64,000 bases of DNA. It comes from Mycolicibacterium vinylchloridicum (lineage in GTDB: Bacteria; Actinomycetota; Actinomycetes; Mycobacteriales; Mycobacteriaceae). Made by a program: the position numbers and the translations under genes. Below are positions 9,541 through 18,020 of this stretch, in pieces; the stretch's first letter is position 1; every line of letters starts with the position of its first letter. The stretch is taken from contig NZ_JACBJQ010000015.1 in assembly GCF_013404075.1 (NCBI RefSeq), positions 79,593 to 143,592 of the forward strand. Reading direction: 5' to 3'. The notes below the pieces were generated by a model. The model was not told the origin of the DNA. It searched no databases and worked only from the letters and a program-made list of their open reading frames with translations.

Positions 9541-9593
9541 GCGCCCCTCGGCTTGCGGGCACGAGGGGCGCGGGGCCCGCCGCGAGGCGGGCC
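9541..9593 (-). terminator. Tandem GC hairpins downstream of the APC permease gene
   Basis: Two perfect hairpins follow each other: GCGCCCCTCG (9541-9550) with CGAGGGGCGC (9562-9571), then GGCCCGCC (9574-9581) with GGCGGGCC (9586-9593) closing a GCGA loop. They lie just past the permease stop on the minus strand. Neither is followed by a T tract, as is usual for mycobacterial terminators. A 7-1-7 palindrome TGAGTCA-N-TGACTCA (9607-9621) overlaps the permease stop codon itself. Confidence 0.6.
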
Positions 9594-9618
9594 AGGGGTG
9601 AGGTCTTGAGTCAGTGAC

Positions 9619-11190
9619 TCAGGAAACCCCCTCCAGCTCTTCGCCGGTCACATCGACCTGCTTGATCGGACCGGTGAACCAGTTCTTCACCGATGCATGC
9701 CAGTAGACCCACAGCAGGATCAACACGCCGCCCACGACCAGCGGGGTGTAGTTGACGAACTTCCATTCGAAGCTGGCATCCCAGGGCGCACCGCCGATGG
9801 AGGTGGGGAACATCGCGATGATCGAGGTGATGATGATCTCGGCCAGCGCCAGCGGGGCCATCCACTTGTGGTGGCCGCGCAGGTTCCAACTTCCGAGCGG
9901 GAACGAATCGCCGGCTTTCCACCGGTAGTAGATCGGCACCGCGAAGCACAGGTACAGACCCACCACGCCGATGGAGACGACCGCAAAGAACGCGATCGGC
10001 ACCGGGGCGCCGTTGATGTCCACCTCCACCAGGGCGGGCAGCGTGAGGATGGCCGCGATCGACGCGGTGACGATGACGGCGTTGGCCGGCACCTTCTTGG
10101 CGTTGACCTTCGACCACAGCTGATGGCCGGGCACCGCCCGGTCGCGGCTGAAGGCGAACAGCATGCGGGAGGCACTGGTCTGGCACGCGGTGGTGCAGAA
10201 CAGCTGGCCCGCCGTCGAGATCAGCAGCACCACGGCGACCCACTTGGAGTCCATCGCCTGGGCGAAGATGGTGGCGACAGCGCCGCCGCCCTTCGTCACG
10301 CCGTCGACATCCTGCACGGCGAACAGGAAGGTCAGCAGCAGGATCCAGCCGCCGATCGCCGAGTAGAAGATCGACCGCCAGATGCCCTTGGCGGAGGCGT
10401 TTGCGGCGCTCTTGGTCTCCTCGGACAGGTGCGCCGAGGCGTCGTAGCCGGTGATCGTGTACTGGGTCAGGATCGCCGACATCGGCAGCACGAACAGCAG
10501 GAAGCCGAAGCCCGAGGTCGATCCGCCGAAGAATCCGGTGTTGTTGACGGTGGTGGCGAACACCGTGGAGAAGCTGGCGTGCTGTTCGGGGATGGCCCAC
10601 AGGATCACGACCACCGCGGCGGCACCGATGACGTGCCACCACACCGAGATGTTGTTGATGACCGCCAGCAGGTGGCTGGAGAAGATGTTGATGACGGCGA
10701 CGACCACCAGGATCACCAGGAACATGACGAACGTGCGCTGCAGGCTGTAGCCGGCCAGCCAGGTTTCACTGAAGGTGCCCAGTGTCAGGTCCAGGAAGGT
10801 CGCCGACCCGTAGGCCACCGACGCCAGGATGGCGATCAGCCCGACCAGGTTCAGCCAGCCGGTGTAGTAGCCGGCCTTGGGGCCGCCGAGTTTGGCTGCC
10901 CACCAATAGATCCCGCCGGAGGTCGGGAACGCCGACACCATCTCGGACATACAGAAGCCGATCAACAGGATGAACGAGGCCAGGATCGGCCAGCCCCAGG
11001 CGATGGCCGCCGGTCCGCCGTTGTTCCAGCCGAGGCCGAACGACGTGAAGCAGCCGGCCAGGATCGAGATGATCGAGAACGAGATGGCGAAATTGCTGAA
11101 GCCGGACCAGGACCGGTGCAACTCCTGGGCGTAACCAAGACTGGCGAGGTGTCGTTCGTCCTCGTCGAGTAGTTCGTGACCTTCAGGCAC
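9619..11190 (-). CDS. APC-superfamily amino acid permease
   Basis: About 523 residues with roughly 12 hydrophobic segments; the APC signature is seen in the first helix (SNFAISFSIISILAGCF) and in SAFPTSGGIYWWAAKLGG. It resembles the amino acid/choline/GABA transporter (ACT) subgroup and should be an H+-coupled importer in the inner membrane. I chose GTG 11190 because a GAGAGG ribosome site lies nine bases ahead; the frame stays open to another GTG at 11226. It follows the ethanolamine-permease-like gene in the same direction with a 72-bp gap, probably one operon, divergent from glnA4. Substrate unknown; an amine or a gamma-glutamyl compound would fit the context. Confidence 0.85.
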   Translation of the reverse strand: MPEGHELLDEDERHLASLGYAQELHRSWSGFSNFAISFSIISILAGCFTSFGLGWNNGGPAAIAWGWPILASFILLIGFCMSEMVSAFPTSGGIYWWAAKLGGPKAGYYTGWLNLVGLIAILASVAYGSATFLDLTLGTFSETWLAGYSLQRTFVMFLVILVVVAVINIFSSHLLAVINNISVWWHVIGAAAVVVILWAIPEQHASFSTVFATTVNNTGFFGGSTSGFGFLLFVLPMSAILTQYTITGYDASAHLSEETKSAANASAKGIWRSIFYSAIGGWILLLTFLFAVQDVDGVTKGGGAVATIFAQAMDSKWVAVVLLISTAGQLFCTTACQTSASRMLFAFSRDRAVPGHQLWSKVNAKKVPANAVIVTASIAAILTLPALVEVDINGAPVPIAFFAVVSIGVVGLYLCFAVPIYYRWKAGDSFPLGSWNLRGHHKWMAPLALAEIIITSIIAMFPTSIGGAPWDASFEWKFVNYTPLVVGGVLILLWVYWHASVKNWFTGPIKQVDVTGEELEGVS

Positions 11191-11262
11191 AGTGCTTTTC
11201 CTCTCGGGGGTTTGCGGGTGCGGCACACCGCGATTCGACGGTGTAACGGATTGGTCGGGTCG

Positions 11263-12792
11263 TCAGTCGGTGTGGCCCTTGAGGATCTCGTCCTCGATGG
11301 TCCCGCCGAGCCCTTCAGATGCCGGGTCGTACCCGTGCAGGCCGCCCGTCACCGCGTACTCCTCCTCCGGCGACAGCACCAGCCGATGGCGGCCGTAGAA
11401 CCCGAATATCAACAGGCCGATGACGTAGAGCACCACGATCGTGTACACCGCCATCCGATAGGTCGGGTTGATCAGCACCGCGACGAATGTGACCGCCGCG
11501 ATCACGAACGCCACGATCGCGCCGGCGTTCCCGGTCGGGCTGACCCATGGCCGCCGCGCATTCGGGAACTTGCGGCGCAACAGCACGAACGAGGCCATCT
11601 GCAGCATGTAGGCCAGCACCGCACCCCACACTGCGATGTTCAGCACGACGTCGCCCGCGCCGGAGTTGAAATTCACGATCAGCAAGGCGAGGAAGCCGAT
11701 AACCGCGCCGGTGATCAGCGCAACATACGGAGTCTGGCGACTCCCGGTGAGCGACAATACTTTCGGGTAGTAGCCTGCGCGGCTCAGCGAGTACAGGTTG
11801 CGACCGTAGGCGTACATGATTCCTTGCAGGCTGGCCAGCAGGCCGATCAGTGCGAACGCCGACAAGATCGCCGCCCAGCCGGTCGGCAGGAACGCCCGGA
11901 ACCCGTCCAGTAGGGGTTCGCCCGAGGATCCCAGTGCGGCGGCACCGGTGACCGCGGGATTGAGGAAGTACACGATCGCCGCGCAGACAACCAGCGAGAT
12001 CATGCCCCAGATCCCGGCCTTGGGAATGTCCCGACTCGGGTTGTGCGCCTCTTCGGCGGCCAGTGGAAGCTCCTCGATGCCGAGGAAGAACCACATGGCG
12101 AACGGCAGCGCATACAGCACCCCCATCACACCGAACGGCAGGAAAGTACTGGTGCCGCCCTTACTCGGATCGGGCTCGATGTCGAAGAGCTTGCTGAAGT
12201 CGACGGCGCCGTTGGCGAACGCCAGAATTCCGAACAGCACCAAGATGCCGACCGAGATGATCGCGACCACGATGGCGAACTTGAACGAGACCTCTGCGCC
12301 CCACGAGTTCAGGCCCACGAAAATCGCGTAGAGGATGATCCACCACACCCAGCCCGGCAGCGACAGCCCGAACAGGTCACTGGTCACCGCGTCGGCGTAA
12401 CTCGCGGAGAAGTAGACCACCACCCCGGTGGTGAACACGTACTCGATGGACTCGGCGAAACCGGTGATGAACCCGCCCCACGGGCCCATAGCCGCGCGGG
12501 CAAACGAATAGGCACCGCCGGTGTGCGGCATCGCTGCCGACATCTCGCCGATGGAGAACAGCATGCCGAAGTACATGACGATGATGACGATCGAGGCGAT
12601 GCCGAGCCCGCCCCAGCCGGCCTCTCCGATCCCGAAGTTCCAGCCGGAGAAGTCGCCGGAGATGACCGCGGCCACGCCGATGCCCCAGAGCCCCCAGAAG
12701 CCGGCCGTGCGCAGTAGCGTCCGCTTCTCGAAATATCCCTCGCCGGCCTGGGTGTAGGTAACACCCCCGGATTTGAGCTGCTCATCGGCCAT
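11263..12792 (-). CDS. APC permease, ethanolamine-permease-like
   Basis: 509 residues, about 12 transmembrane helices. TM1 (GFWGLWGIGVAAVISGDFSG) and SAAMPHTGGAYSFARAAMGPWGG are characteristic of the ethanolamine permease (EAT) branch of the APC superfamily. The central GIEELPLAAEEAHNPSRDIP is the conserved loop with acidic residues. The ATG at 12792 is preceded by TAGGAG. The open frame runs far upstream but crosses into glnA4 antisense. Its position, head-to-head with glnA4 (gamma-glutamylation of amines), supports an amine substrate; ethanolamine is the best single guess from both family and pathway logic. A putrescine or amino acid importer is the alternative. Confidence 0.85.
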   Translation of the reverse strand: MADEQLKSGGVTYTQAGEGYFEKRTLLRTAGFWGLWGIGVAAVISGDFSGWNFGIGEAGWGGLGIASIVIIVMYFGMLFSIGEMSAAMPHTGGAYSFARAAMGPWGGFITGFAESIEYVFTTGVVVYFSASYADAVTSDLFGLSLPGWVWWIILYAIFVGLNSWGAEVSFKFAIVVAIISVGILVLFGILAFANGAVDFSKLFDIEPDPSKGGTSTFLPFGVMGVLYALPFAMWFFLGIEELPLAAEEAHNPSRDIPKAGIWGMISLVVCAAIVYFLNPAVTGAAALGSSGEPLLDGFRAFLPTGWAAILSAFALIGLLASLQGIMYAYGRNLYSLSRAGYYPKVLSLTGSRQTPYVALITGAVIGFLALLIVNFNSGAGDVVLNIAVWGAVLAYMLQMASFVLLRRKFPNARRPWVSPTGNAGAIVAFVIAAVTFVAVLINPTYRMAVYTIVVLYVIGLLIFGFYGRHRLVLSPEEEYAVTGGLHGYDPASEGLGGTIEDEILKGHTD

Positions 12793-12868
12793 TGCGGTGG
12801 CTCCTAACGGGTTGCAGCGCAGGTGCCCCTGCGAGGACGTCTCCCATGCCTGTAGGGAGAATAGAATG

Positions 12869-12894
12869 CCAAAGGTCTGGTGTCCTACCTTTGG
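12869..12894. promoter_or_regulatory. Candidate operator between divergent permease and glnA4 operons
   Basis: A perfect inverted repeat, CCAAAGGT (12869-12876) and ACCTTTGG (12887-12894), spaced by 10 bases, in the 204-bp divergent intergenic region. The inner part (GGT...ACC) resembles the dyads bound by FadR-type GntR proteins, and such a regulator is the last gene of the glnA4 operon. Binding is an inference. Confidence 0.5.
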
Positions 12895-12924
12895 AGTGAC
12901 AGCTGTGTTAATCCTGTGGCTGTT

Positions 12925-12943
12925 AGCCCGGCGAAACCGGGCT
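12925..12943 (+). promoter_or_regulatory. Hairpin in the glnA4 leader
   Basis: AGCCCGG (12925-12931), loop CGAAA, CCGGGCT (12937-12943): a perfect 7-bp stem, 53 bases before the glnA4 ATG. It may be a transcript leader structure or part of a regulator site. No T tract follows, and the glnA4 ribosome site GGAGGGAG is outside the stem. Confidence 0.35.
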
Positions 12944-12996
12944 GCAATGGTTGACTTCACGGCACGCCCCGTCACCAGCTGGAGGGAGAACATCGG

Positions 12997-14370
12997 ATGA
13001 GTCAGAGGCTGCGTCCCGGTCTGTTGGTGCAGGCTGAGCTGGATGCCATGGTGGCCGCCGGTGAGATCGACACGGTGATCGTCGCCTTCGCCGACATGCA
13101 GGGCCGGCTGACCGGCAAGCGGGTCGCGGCCCGGCTGTTCGTCGAGGAGGTCGCCGCGCACGGCGCGGAGTGCTGCAATTACCTGCTGGCCGTCGACGTC
13201 GATATGAACACCGTCGACGGGTACGCGATGTCGAGCTGGGAGTCCGGCTACGGCGACATGGTGATGACGCCCGATTTCACCACTCTGCGGGTGCTGCCGT
13301 GGTTGCCCGGCACCGCGCTGGTGATGGCCGACCTCTCGTTCGTCGGGGGTGGTCCGGTGCTGCCGGCGCCGCGCAGCATCCTGCGCACTCAGCTGGACCG
13401 GTTGGCCGAGCGTGGGCTGCAAGCCTTCATCGGCACCGAACTGGAATTCATGGTCTTCGACGACACGTTCCGCGATGCCTGGGCGGCGGGCTACCGGGGA
13501 CTGTCGCCGGCCACCGACTACAACGTCGACTACGCCATTCACGCCTCCACCCGGATGGAGCCGCTGTTGCGCGATATTCGACTCGGCATGGACGGCGCCG
13601 GAATGTACTGCGAAGGCGTGAAAGGGGAGTGCAACCTCGGCCAGCAGGAGATCGCCTTCCGCTATGACACCGCGCTGGTGACCTGTGACAACCACACGAT
13701 CTACAAGAATGGCGCCAAGGAGATCGCCGACCAGCACGGCAAGAGCCTGACATTCATGGCGAAATACGATGAGCGCGAAGGTAACAGCTGTCACATCCAC
13801 ATTTCGCTGCGCGGTGAGGACGGCTCGGCTGTGTTCGCCGACCCCGACGATCCGCTGGGCATGTCGCCGATGTTCCGCAGCTTCATCGCGGGACAGCTGG
13901 CCACGCTACGCGAACTGACCCTCTTCTACGCGCCGAACATCAACTCCTACAAGCGATTTGTCGAGGGCAGTTTCGCGCCGACGGCGATCGCCTGGGGGCT
14001 CGACAATCGGACCTGCGCGCTGCGGGTGGTCGGCCACGGTCATTCCATGCGGATGGAGTGCCGCGCCCCCGGTGGGGACGTCAATCAGTATCTGGCGGTG
14101 GCCGCGCTGATCGCCGGCGGGCTGCACGGGATCGACAACGGGCTGGAACTGCCCGAGGCCTGCGCCGGCAACGCATACACCGGCGGCGCCGAGCGGCTAC
14201 CCACCACGCTGGCAGAGGCGGCCGCCTTGTTCGCGGAGTCGGCGATCGCCCGCGAGGTGTTCGGCGACGAGGTCGTGGAGCACTACCTCAACAATGCCCG
14301 GGTTGAGCTGGCCGCATTCAATTCGGCGGTCACCGACTGGGAAAGGGTACGCGGCTTTGAACGGCTCTAG
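12997..14370 (+). CDS. glnA4: Glutamine-synthetase-like gamma-glutamyl-amine ligase
   Basis: 457 residues, the GlnA4 (Rv2860c) member of the GS-I superfamily. Conserved pieces are seen: GTELEFMVF (metal-binding Glu), GECNLGQQEIAFRY, NSCHIHISL and KRFVEGSFAPTAIAWGLDNRTCALRV. The family is known to split into true glutamine synthetases and ligases that attach glutamate to amines; Streptomyces GlnA4 makes gamma-glutamylethanolamide. The company it keeps here (amine permease, PuuD, aldehyde dehydrogenase, SDR) favours the amine-ligase role. A strong GGAGGG ribosome site precedes the ATG. The next gene starts inside its last codons, so the operon is tightly coupled. Substrate is inferred. Confidence 0.88.
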   Translation: MSQRLRPGLLVQAELDAMVAAGEIDTVIVAFADMQGRLTGKRVAARLFVEEVAAHGAECCNYLLAVDVDMNTVDGYAMSSWESGYGDMVMTPDFTTLRVLPWLPGTALVMADLSFVGGGPVLPAPRSILRTQLDRLAERGLQAFIGTELEFMVFDDTFRDAWAAGYRGLSPATDYNVDYAIHASTRMEPLLRDIRLGMDGAGMYCEGVKGECNLGQQEIAFRYDTALVTCDNHTIYKNGAKEIADQHGKSLTFMAKYDEREGNSCHIHISLRGEDGSAVFADPDDPLGMSPMFRSFIAGQLATLRELTLFYAPNINSYKRFVEGSFAPTAIAWGLDNRTCALRVVGHGHSMRMECRAPGGDVNQYLAVAALIAGGLHGIDNGLELPEACAGNAYTGGAERLPTTLAEAAALFAESAIAREVFGDEVVEHYLNNARVELAAFNSAVTDWERVRGFERL

Positions 14371-15097
14371 ACCGAGACCCGTCATCGGGCTCACCACCTA
14401 CCTCCAGCAAGCCAAGAGCGGCATCTGGGATGTGCACGCGGCATTCCTCTCGGACCGTTACATCCACGGCGTGAACCGGTCCGGCGGTATCGCCACGTTG
14501 CTGCCGCCGCAACCGGTCGACGACGATATCGCCGACCGGATCCTCGCCCGCGTGGACGGCCTGATCCTCACCGGCGGCCGCGATGTCAACCCGGCCGCCT
14601 ACGCGCACGAGCCGCATCCCACCACCGATGAGCCGGACACAGCTCGCGACACCTGGGAGTTCGCACTGGTCGCCGCTGCGCTACGTCGGCACCTGCCGGT
14701 GCTCGGGATCTGCCGTGGCGCACAGGTACTCAACGTGGCGTTGGGCGGCACGCTACATCAGCACCTGCCCGATGTCGTCGGCCACACCCACCATCAAAAG
14801 GGCAACGCGGTGTTCGCCACCTCGTCGATCAAGACGGTGGAAGGCAGCAAGCTGGCCGGGCTGCTGGGGGAGAGCGCGAACGCGCAGTGCTACCACCACC
14901 AGGCGATTGATCGGCTGGGTGACGGGCTGGTGATCACCGGGTTGGACGAAGATGGTGTGATCGGAGCTGTCGAGTTACCTGGCCATGACTTCGTTCTCGC
15001 GGTGCAGTGGCATCCAGAGGAGACACTGGAGGACCTTCGGTTGTTCGCCGGCCTGGTCGAGGCGGCGCGCGCCTATACGACAGAGAGAGTGAATTGA
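14357..15097 (+). CDS. Gamma-glutamyl amine/GABA hydrolase (PuuD-like, class-I GATase fold)
   Basis: 246 residues from a TTG at 14357, inside the end of glnA4 and preceded by GAAAGGG; the frame is open further upstream. The class-I glutamine-amidotransferase triad is complete: Cys119 in GICRGAQVLN, His219 and Glu221 in QWHPEE. The family (PuuD, Rv2859c) releases glutamate from gamma-glutamyl compounds after the amine part has been oxidised, the last step of the gamma-glutamylation pathway. Another active-site signature, LTGGRDVNP, is present. It ends as TTGA overlapping the aldehyde dehydrogenase start. Whether its substrate is gamma-glutamyl-GABA or gamma-glutamylglycine is not visible. Confidence 0.9.
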   Translation: MNGSRPRPVIGLTTYLQQAKSGIWDVHAAFLSDRYIHGVNRSGGIATLLPPQPVDDDIADRILARVDGLILTGGRDVNPAAYAHEPHPTTDEPDTARDTWEFALVAAALRRHLPVLGICRGAQVLNVALGGTLHQHLPDVVGHTHHQKGNAVFATSSIKTVEGSKLAGLLGESANAQCYHHQAIDRLGDGLVITGLDEDGVIGAVELPGHDFVLAVQWHPEETLEDLRLFAGLVEAARAYTTERVN

Positions 15098-16458
15098 GTA
15101 CCACCGAACTGGTCAATCCGGCGACCGAACAGACGTTGCGCACGGTCGAGTTGACCGACTCCGCCGGGGTCGACGATGCCGTGGCACGGGCCAAGGTCGC
15201 ACAAAAGGGCTGGGCCGCCGCGGCTCCCGCCGAGCGTGCGGCTGCGCTGCGGGCGTTCGCCGCCGCGGTCGACGCCCACGTCGAGGAACTGGCCGCGCTC
15301 GAGGTCGCCAACTCCGGGCACCCGATCGGCGCCGCCGAGTGGGAAGCCGGGCACGTACGCGACGTGCTGCAGTTCTATTCGGCCACCCCGGAGCGGCTGT
15401 CGGGCAAGCAGATTCCGGTGGCCGGCGGCCTGGACGTCACGTTCAACGAGCCGATGGGTGTGATCGGCGTGATCACGCCGTGGAACTTCCCCATGCCGAT
15501 CGCGGCGTGGGGATTCGCTCCCGCGCTGGCGGCCGGCAACGCCGTGGTGCTCAAACCGGCCGAGTGGACCCCGCTGACTTCGATGCGCCTCGGGGAACTC
15601 GCGCTGGAAGCCGGCCTGCCGCAGGATCTTTTTCAAGTATTGCCCGGTCGGGGTTCGGTGGTCGGCGAGCGGTTCATCAGCCACCCGGATGTGCGCAAGA
15701 TCGTGTTCACCGGCTCGACCGAGGTGGGCACGAAGGTGATGGCCGGGGCCGCCAACCAGGTCAAGCGGGTGACCCTGGAGCTGGGCGGCAAGAGTGCCAA
15801 TATCGTGTTCGCCGACTGCGACCTCGAGAAGGCCGCCGCCACCGCGCCTTACGGAGTGTTCGACAACGCGGGGCAGGACTGCTGCGCGCGCAGCCGGATC
15901 CTGGTGCAGCGCAGCGTGTTCGACAGGTTCATGGAACTCCTCGAGCCGGCCGTCAAGGGCCTGGTCGTCGGCGACCCCGCCGCCCGGGACACCGAGATGG
16001 GTCCGCTGGTGTCGCGCAAGCACCTGGACTCGGTGGCCGCCTACGTACCCGACGACACCAACGTCGCCTTCCGCGGCTCGGCGCCCGGCGGTCCTGGATT
16101 CTGGTTCCCGCCAACGGTGCTCACCCCGGAGCGCACCGATCGGACCGTTATCGAGGAGATCTTCGGCCCGGTCGTCACCGTGCTGCCGTTCGAGGACGAG
16201 GCCGATGCCATCGCACTGGCCAACGACACCGAATACGGCCTGTCCGGGTCGATCTGGACCGACAACCTGTCGCGGGCGCTCCGGGTGTCGCGGGCAGTCG
16301 AGGCCGGCAACCTGAGTGTGAACTCGCATTCGTCGGTGCGGTACAACACCCCGTTCGGCGGATTCAAGCAATCCGGACTGGGCCGCGAGCTCGGGCCGGA
16401 CGCACCACTGCACTTCACCGAAACCAAGAACGTCTTTTTCGCAGTAGAGGAGAGCTAG
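15094..16458 (+). CDS. aldC: NAD(P)-dependent aldehyde dehydrogenase
   Basis: 454 residues from a TTG at 15094, coupled to puuD through a TTGA overlap; this length equals M. tuberculosis AldC (Rv2858c, 455). Rossmann and catalytic motifs are seen: VITPWNFPMPIAAW, FTGSTEVGTKV, LELGGKSANIVF with the catalytic Glu, and the nucleophile in GQDCCARS. EIFGPVVTVLPF is also present. In a gamma-glutamyl pathway it would oxidise the gamma-glutamylaminoaldehyde to the acid. The ATG-initiated longer frame would overlap most of puuD's end and is less likely. Confidence 0.9.
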   Translation: MSTTELVNPATEQTLRTVELTDSAGVDDAVARAKVAQKGWAAAAPAERAAALRAFAAAVDAHVEELAALEVANSGHPIGAAEWEAGHVRDVLQFYSATPERLSGKQIPVAGGLDVTFNEPMGVIGVITPWNFPMPIAAWGFAPALAAGNAVVLKPAEWTPLTSMRLGELALEAGLPQDLFQVLPGRGSVVGERFISHPDVRKIVFTGSTEVGTKVMAGAANQVKRVTLELGGKSANIVFADCDLEKAAATAPYGVFDNAGQDCCARSRILVQRSVFDRFMELLEPAVKGLVVGDPAARDTEMGPLVSRKHLDSVAAYVPDDTNVAFRGSAPGGPGFWFPPTVLTPERTDRTVIEEIFGPVVTVLPFEDEADAIALANDTEYGLSGSIWTDNLSRALRVSRAVEAGNLSVNSHSSVRYNTPFGGFKQSGLGRELGPDAPLHFTETKNVFFAVEES

Positions 16459-17232
16459 ATGGATTTGTCGCAGCGACTCAAGGACAAGGTCGCGGTCGTC
16501 ACCGGTGGTGCGAGCGGCATCGGCCTGGCGGCCGTCAAGCGGATGCGGGACGAAGGCGCGGTCGTCGTCATCGGGGATCTCGACGAGGCAACCGGCAAGA
16601 CCGTCGCCGACGATCTCAACGTGACGTTCGTCCAGGTCGACGTATCGGATCAGGTCGCGGTGAATCGCTTGTTCGACACCGCTTTCGAGGTGCATGGCGG
16701 GGTCGACATCGCGTTCAACAACGCCGGTATCAGCCCACCCGATGACGACCTCATCGAGAGCACCGGCATCGACGCCTGGGACCGGGTGCAGGACGTCAAC
16801 CTCAAGTCGGTGTTCTTCTGCTGCAAGGCGGCGCTGCGGCACATGGTGCCCGCGCAGAAGGGCTCGATCATCAACACCGCGTCGTTCGTCGCGGTCAACG
16901 GTTCGGCGACCAGCCAGATCTCCTACACCGCCTCCAAAGGCGGTGTGCTGGCGATGTCGCGCGAACTCGGAATCCAGTACGCCCGCCAGGGTATTCGGGT
17001 CAACGCGCTGTGTCCCGGACCGGTCAACACCCCACTGCTACGCGAGCTGTTCGCCAAGGATCCCGAGCGGGCTGCGCGCCGGCTGGTGCACGTGCCGATG
17101 GGCCGGTTCGCCGAACCCGAGGAGCTGGCGGCGGCGGTGGCGTTCCTGGCCAGTGACGATTCCTCGTTCATCACCGGGTCGAGCTTTCTGGTCGACGGCG
17201 GCATCACCGGCCACTACGTGACTCCGCTGTAG
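16459..17232 (+). CDS. Short-chain dehydrogenase/reductase
   Basis: 257 residues, classical SDR (Rv2857c type), cytosolic NAD(P)-dependent oxidoreductase. Cofactor motif TGGASGIG at about residues 15-22, NNAGIS, and catalytic Ser plus Y-x-x-x-K in SYTASKGG are all present. It starts one base after the aldC stop. An alcohol dehydrogenase is the enzyme needed if the operon degrades an amino alcohol such as ethanolamine, since gamma-glutamylethanolamide must first be oxidised to its aldehyde; an FAD amine oxidase (PuuB), needed for diamines, is absent. That role is inference. Confidence 0.88.
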   Translation: MDLSQRLKDKVAVVTGGASGIGLAAVKRMRDEGAVVVIGDLDEATGKTVADDLNVTFVQVDVSDQVAVNRLFDTAFEVHGGVDIAFNNAGISPPDDDLIESTGIDAWDRVQDVNLKSVFFCCKAALRHMVPAQKGSIINTASFVAVNGSATSQISYTASKGGVLAMSRELGIQYARQGIRVNALCPGPVNTPLLRELFAKDPERAARRLVHVPMGRFAEPEELAAAVAFLASDDSSFITGSSFLVDGGITGHYVTPL

Positions 17233-17245
17233 GAGGCGAGTACTC

Positions 17246-17965
17246 ATGTCAGCTCCGGAACCGCAGCAGGCTCACGAGGCGTTGCTGCGTCCGGTGCGCC
17301 TCGGTAACGCCTTCGAGGACACGGTTGCCCGGCTGCTGCAGACGATCAAGCTCGGGGTTCTGACACCGGGCGATTCGCTGCCGCCCGAACGAGAACTCGC
17401 CGCCCGGCTCGGGGTCAGCCGCGACACCGTGCGTGAGGCGATCAAGTCACTGGCCGACGCCGGTTACCTGGTGTCGCGCCGCGGCCGCTACGGCGGCACG
17501 TTCCTGGCCGAGGAACTGCCCGCACCGACCGAAGGCGTGGTGCGGTTCAGCCGCGCCGACATCGACGACGCACTGCGGCTGCGCGAAATCCTCGAAGTGG
17601 GCGCGGCCCGGATGGCCGCCACCCGGACGCTGACGGCCGCCGAACGCGAAGTGCTGTGGTCGCGGCTGACCGACGTGCGCTGCGCGTGTGCCGACGACTA
17701 CCGGCGGCTGGACTCCCGGCTGCACCTGGCGATCGCCGAGGCGGCAGGGTCGGCGTCGCTGGTGCCGCTGGTGGCCGAAAACCGGATGCGGCTCAACGCC
17801 CTGCTGGATCAGATTCCGTTACTGCGCCGCAACATCGCGCACTCCGACGAACAACATGAGGCGATCGTCATCGCCATCCTGGCCGGTGACCCCGACGCGG
17901 CCGGCACCGCGATGCAGGCTCACGTTGCAGGCTCGGCCGCCCTGCTGCACGGCTTTTTGGACTAG
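17246..17965 (+). CDS. GntR/FadR-family transcriptional regulator
   Basis: 239 residues. N-terminal winged helix-turn-helix (about residues 25-90: LTPGDSLPPERELAARLGVSRDTVREAIKSL), followed by an all-helical FCD ligand-binding domain with acidic and His residues (HLAIAEAAGS, NIAHSDEQHEAIV) that usually bind a metal and an organic acid. It is the last gene of the glnA4 operon, 13 bp after the SDR, with a TAGGAGG ribosome site. It is the natural candidate to bind the inverted repeat at 12869-12894 and sense a pathway intermediate. Confidence 0.9.
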   Translation: MSAPEPQQAHEALLRPVRLGNAFEDTVARLLQTIKLGVLTPGDSLPPERELAARLGVSRDTVREAIKSLADAGYLVSRRGRYGGTFLAEELPAPTEGVVRFSRADIDDALRLREILEVGAARMAATRTLTAAEREVLWSRLTDVRCACADDYRRLDSRLHLAIAEAAGSASLVPLVAENRMRLNALLDQIPLLRRNIAHSDEQHEAIVIAILAGDPDAAGTAMQAHVAGSAALLHGFLD

Positions 17966-18020
17966 ATTCCTGGGAGTGAGCTGTGAACCGGTGCCGCCGA
18001 GCGCGAGTGGACAGTGAACG

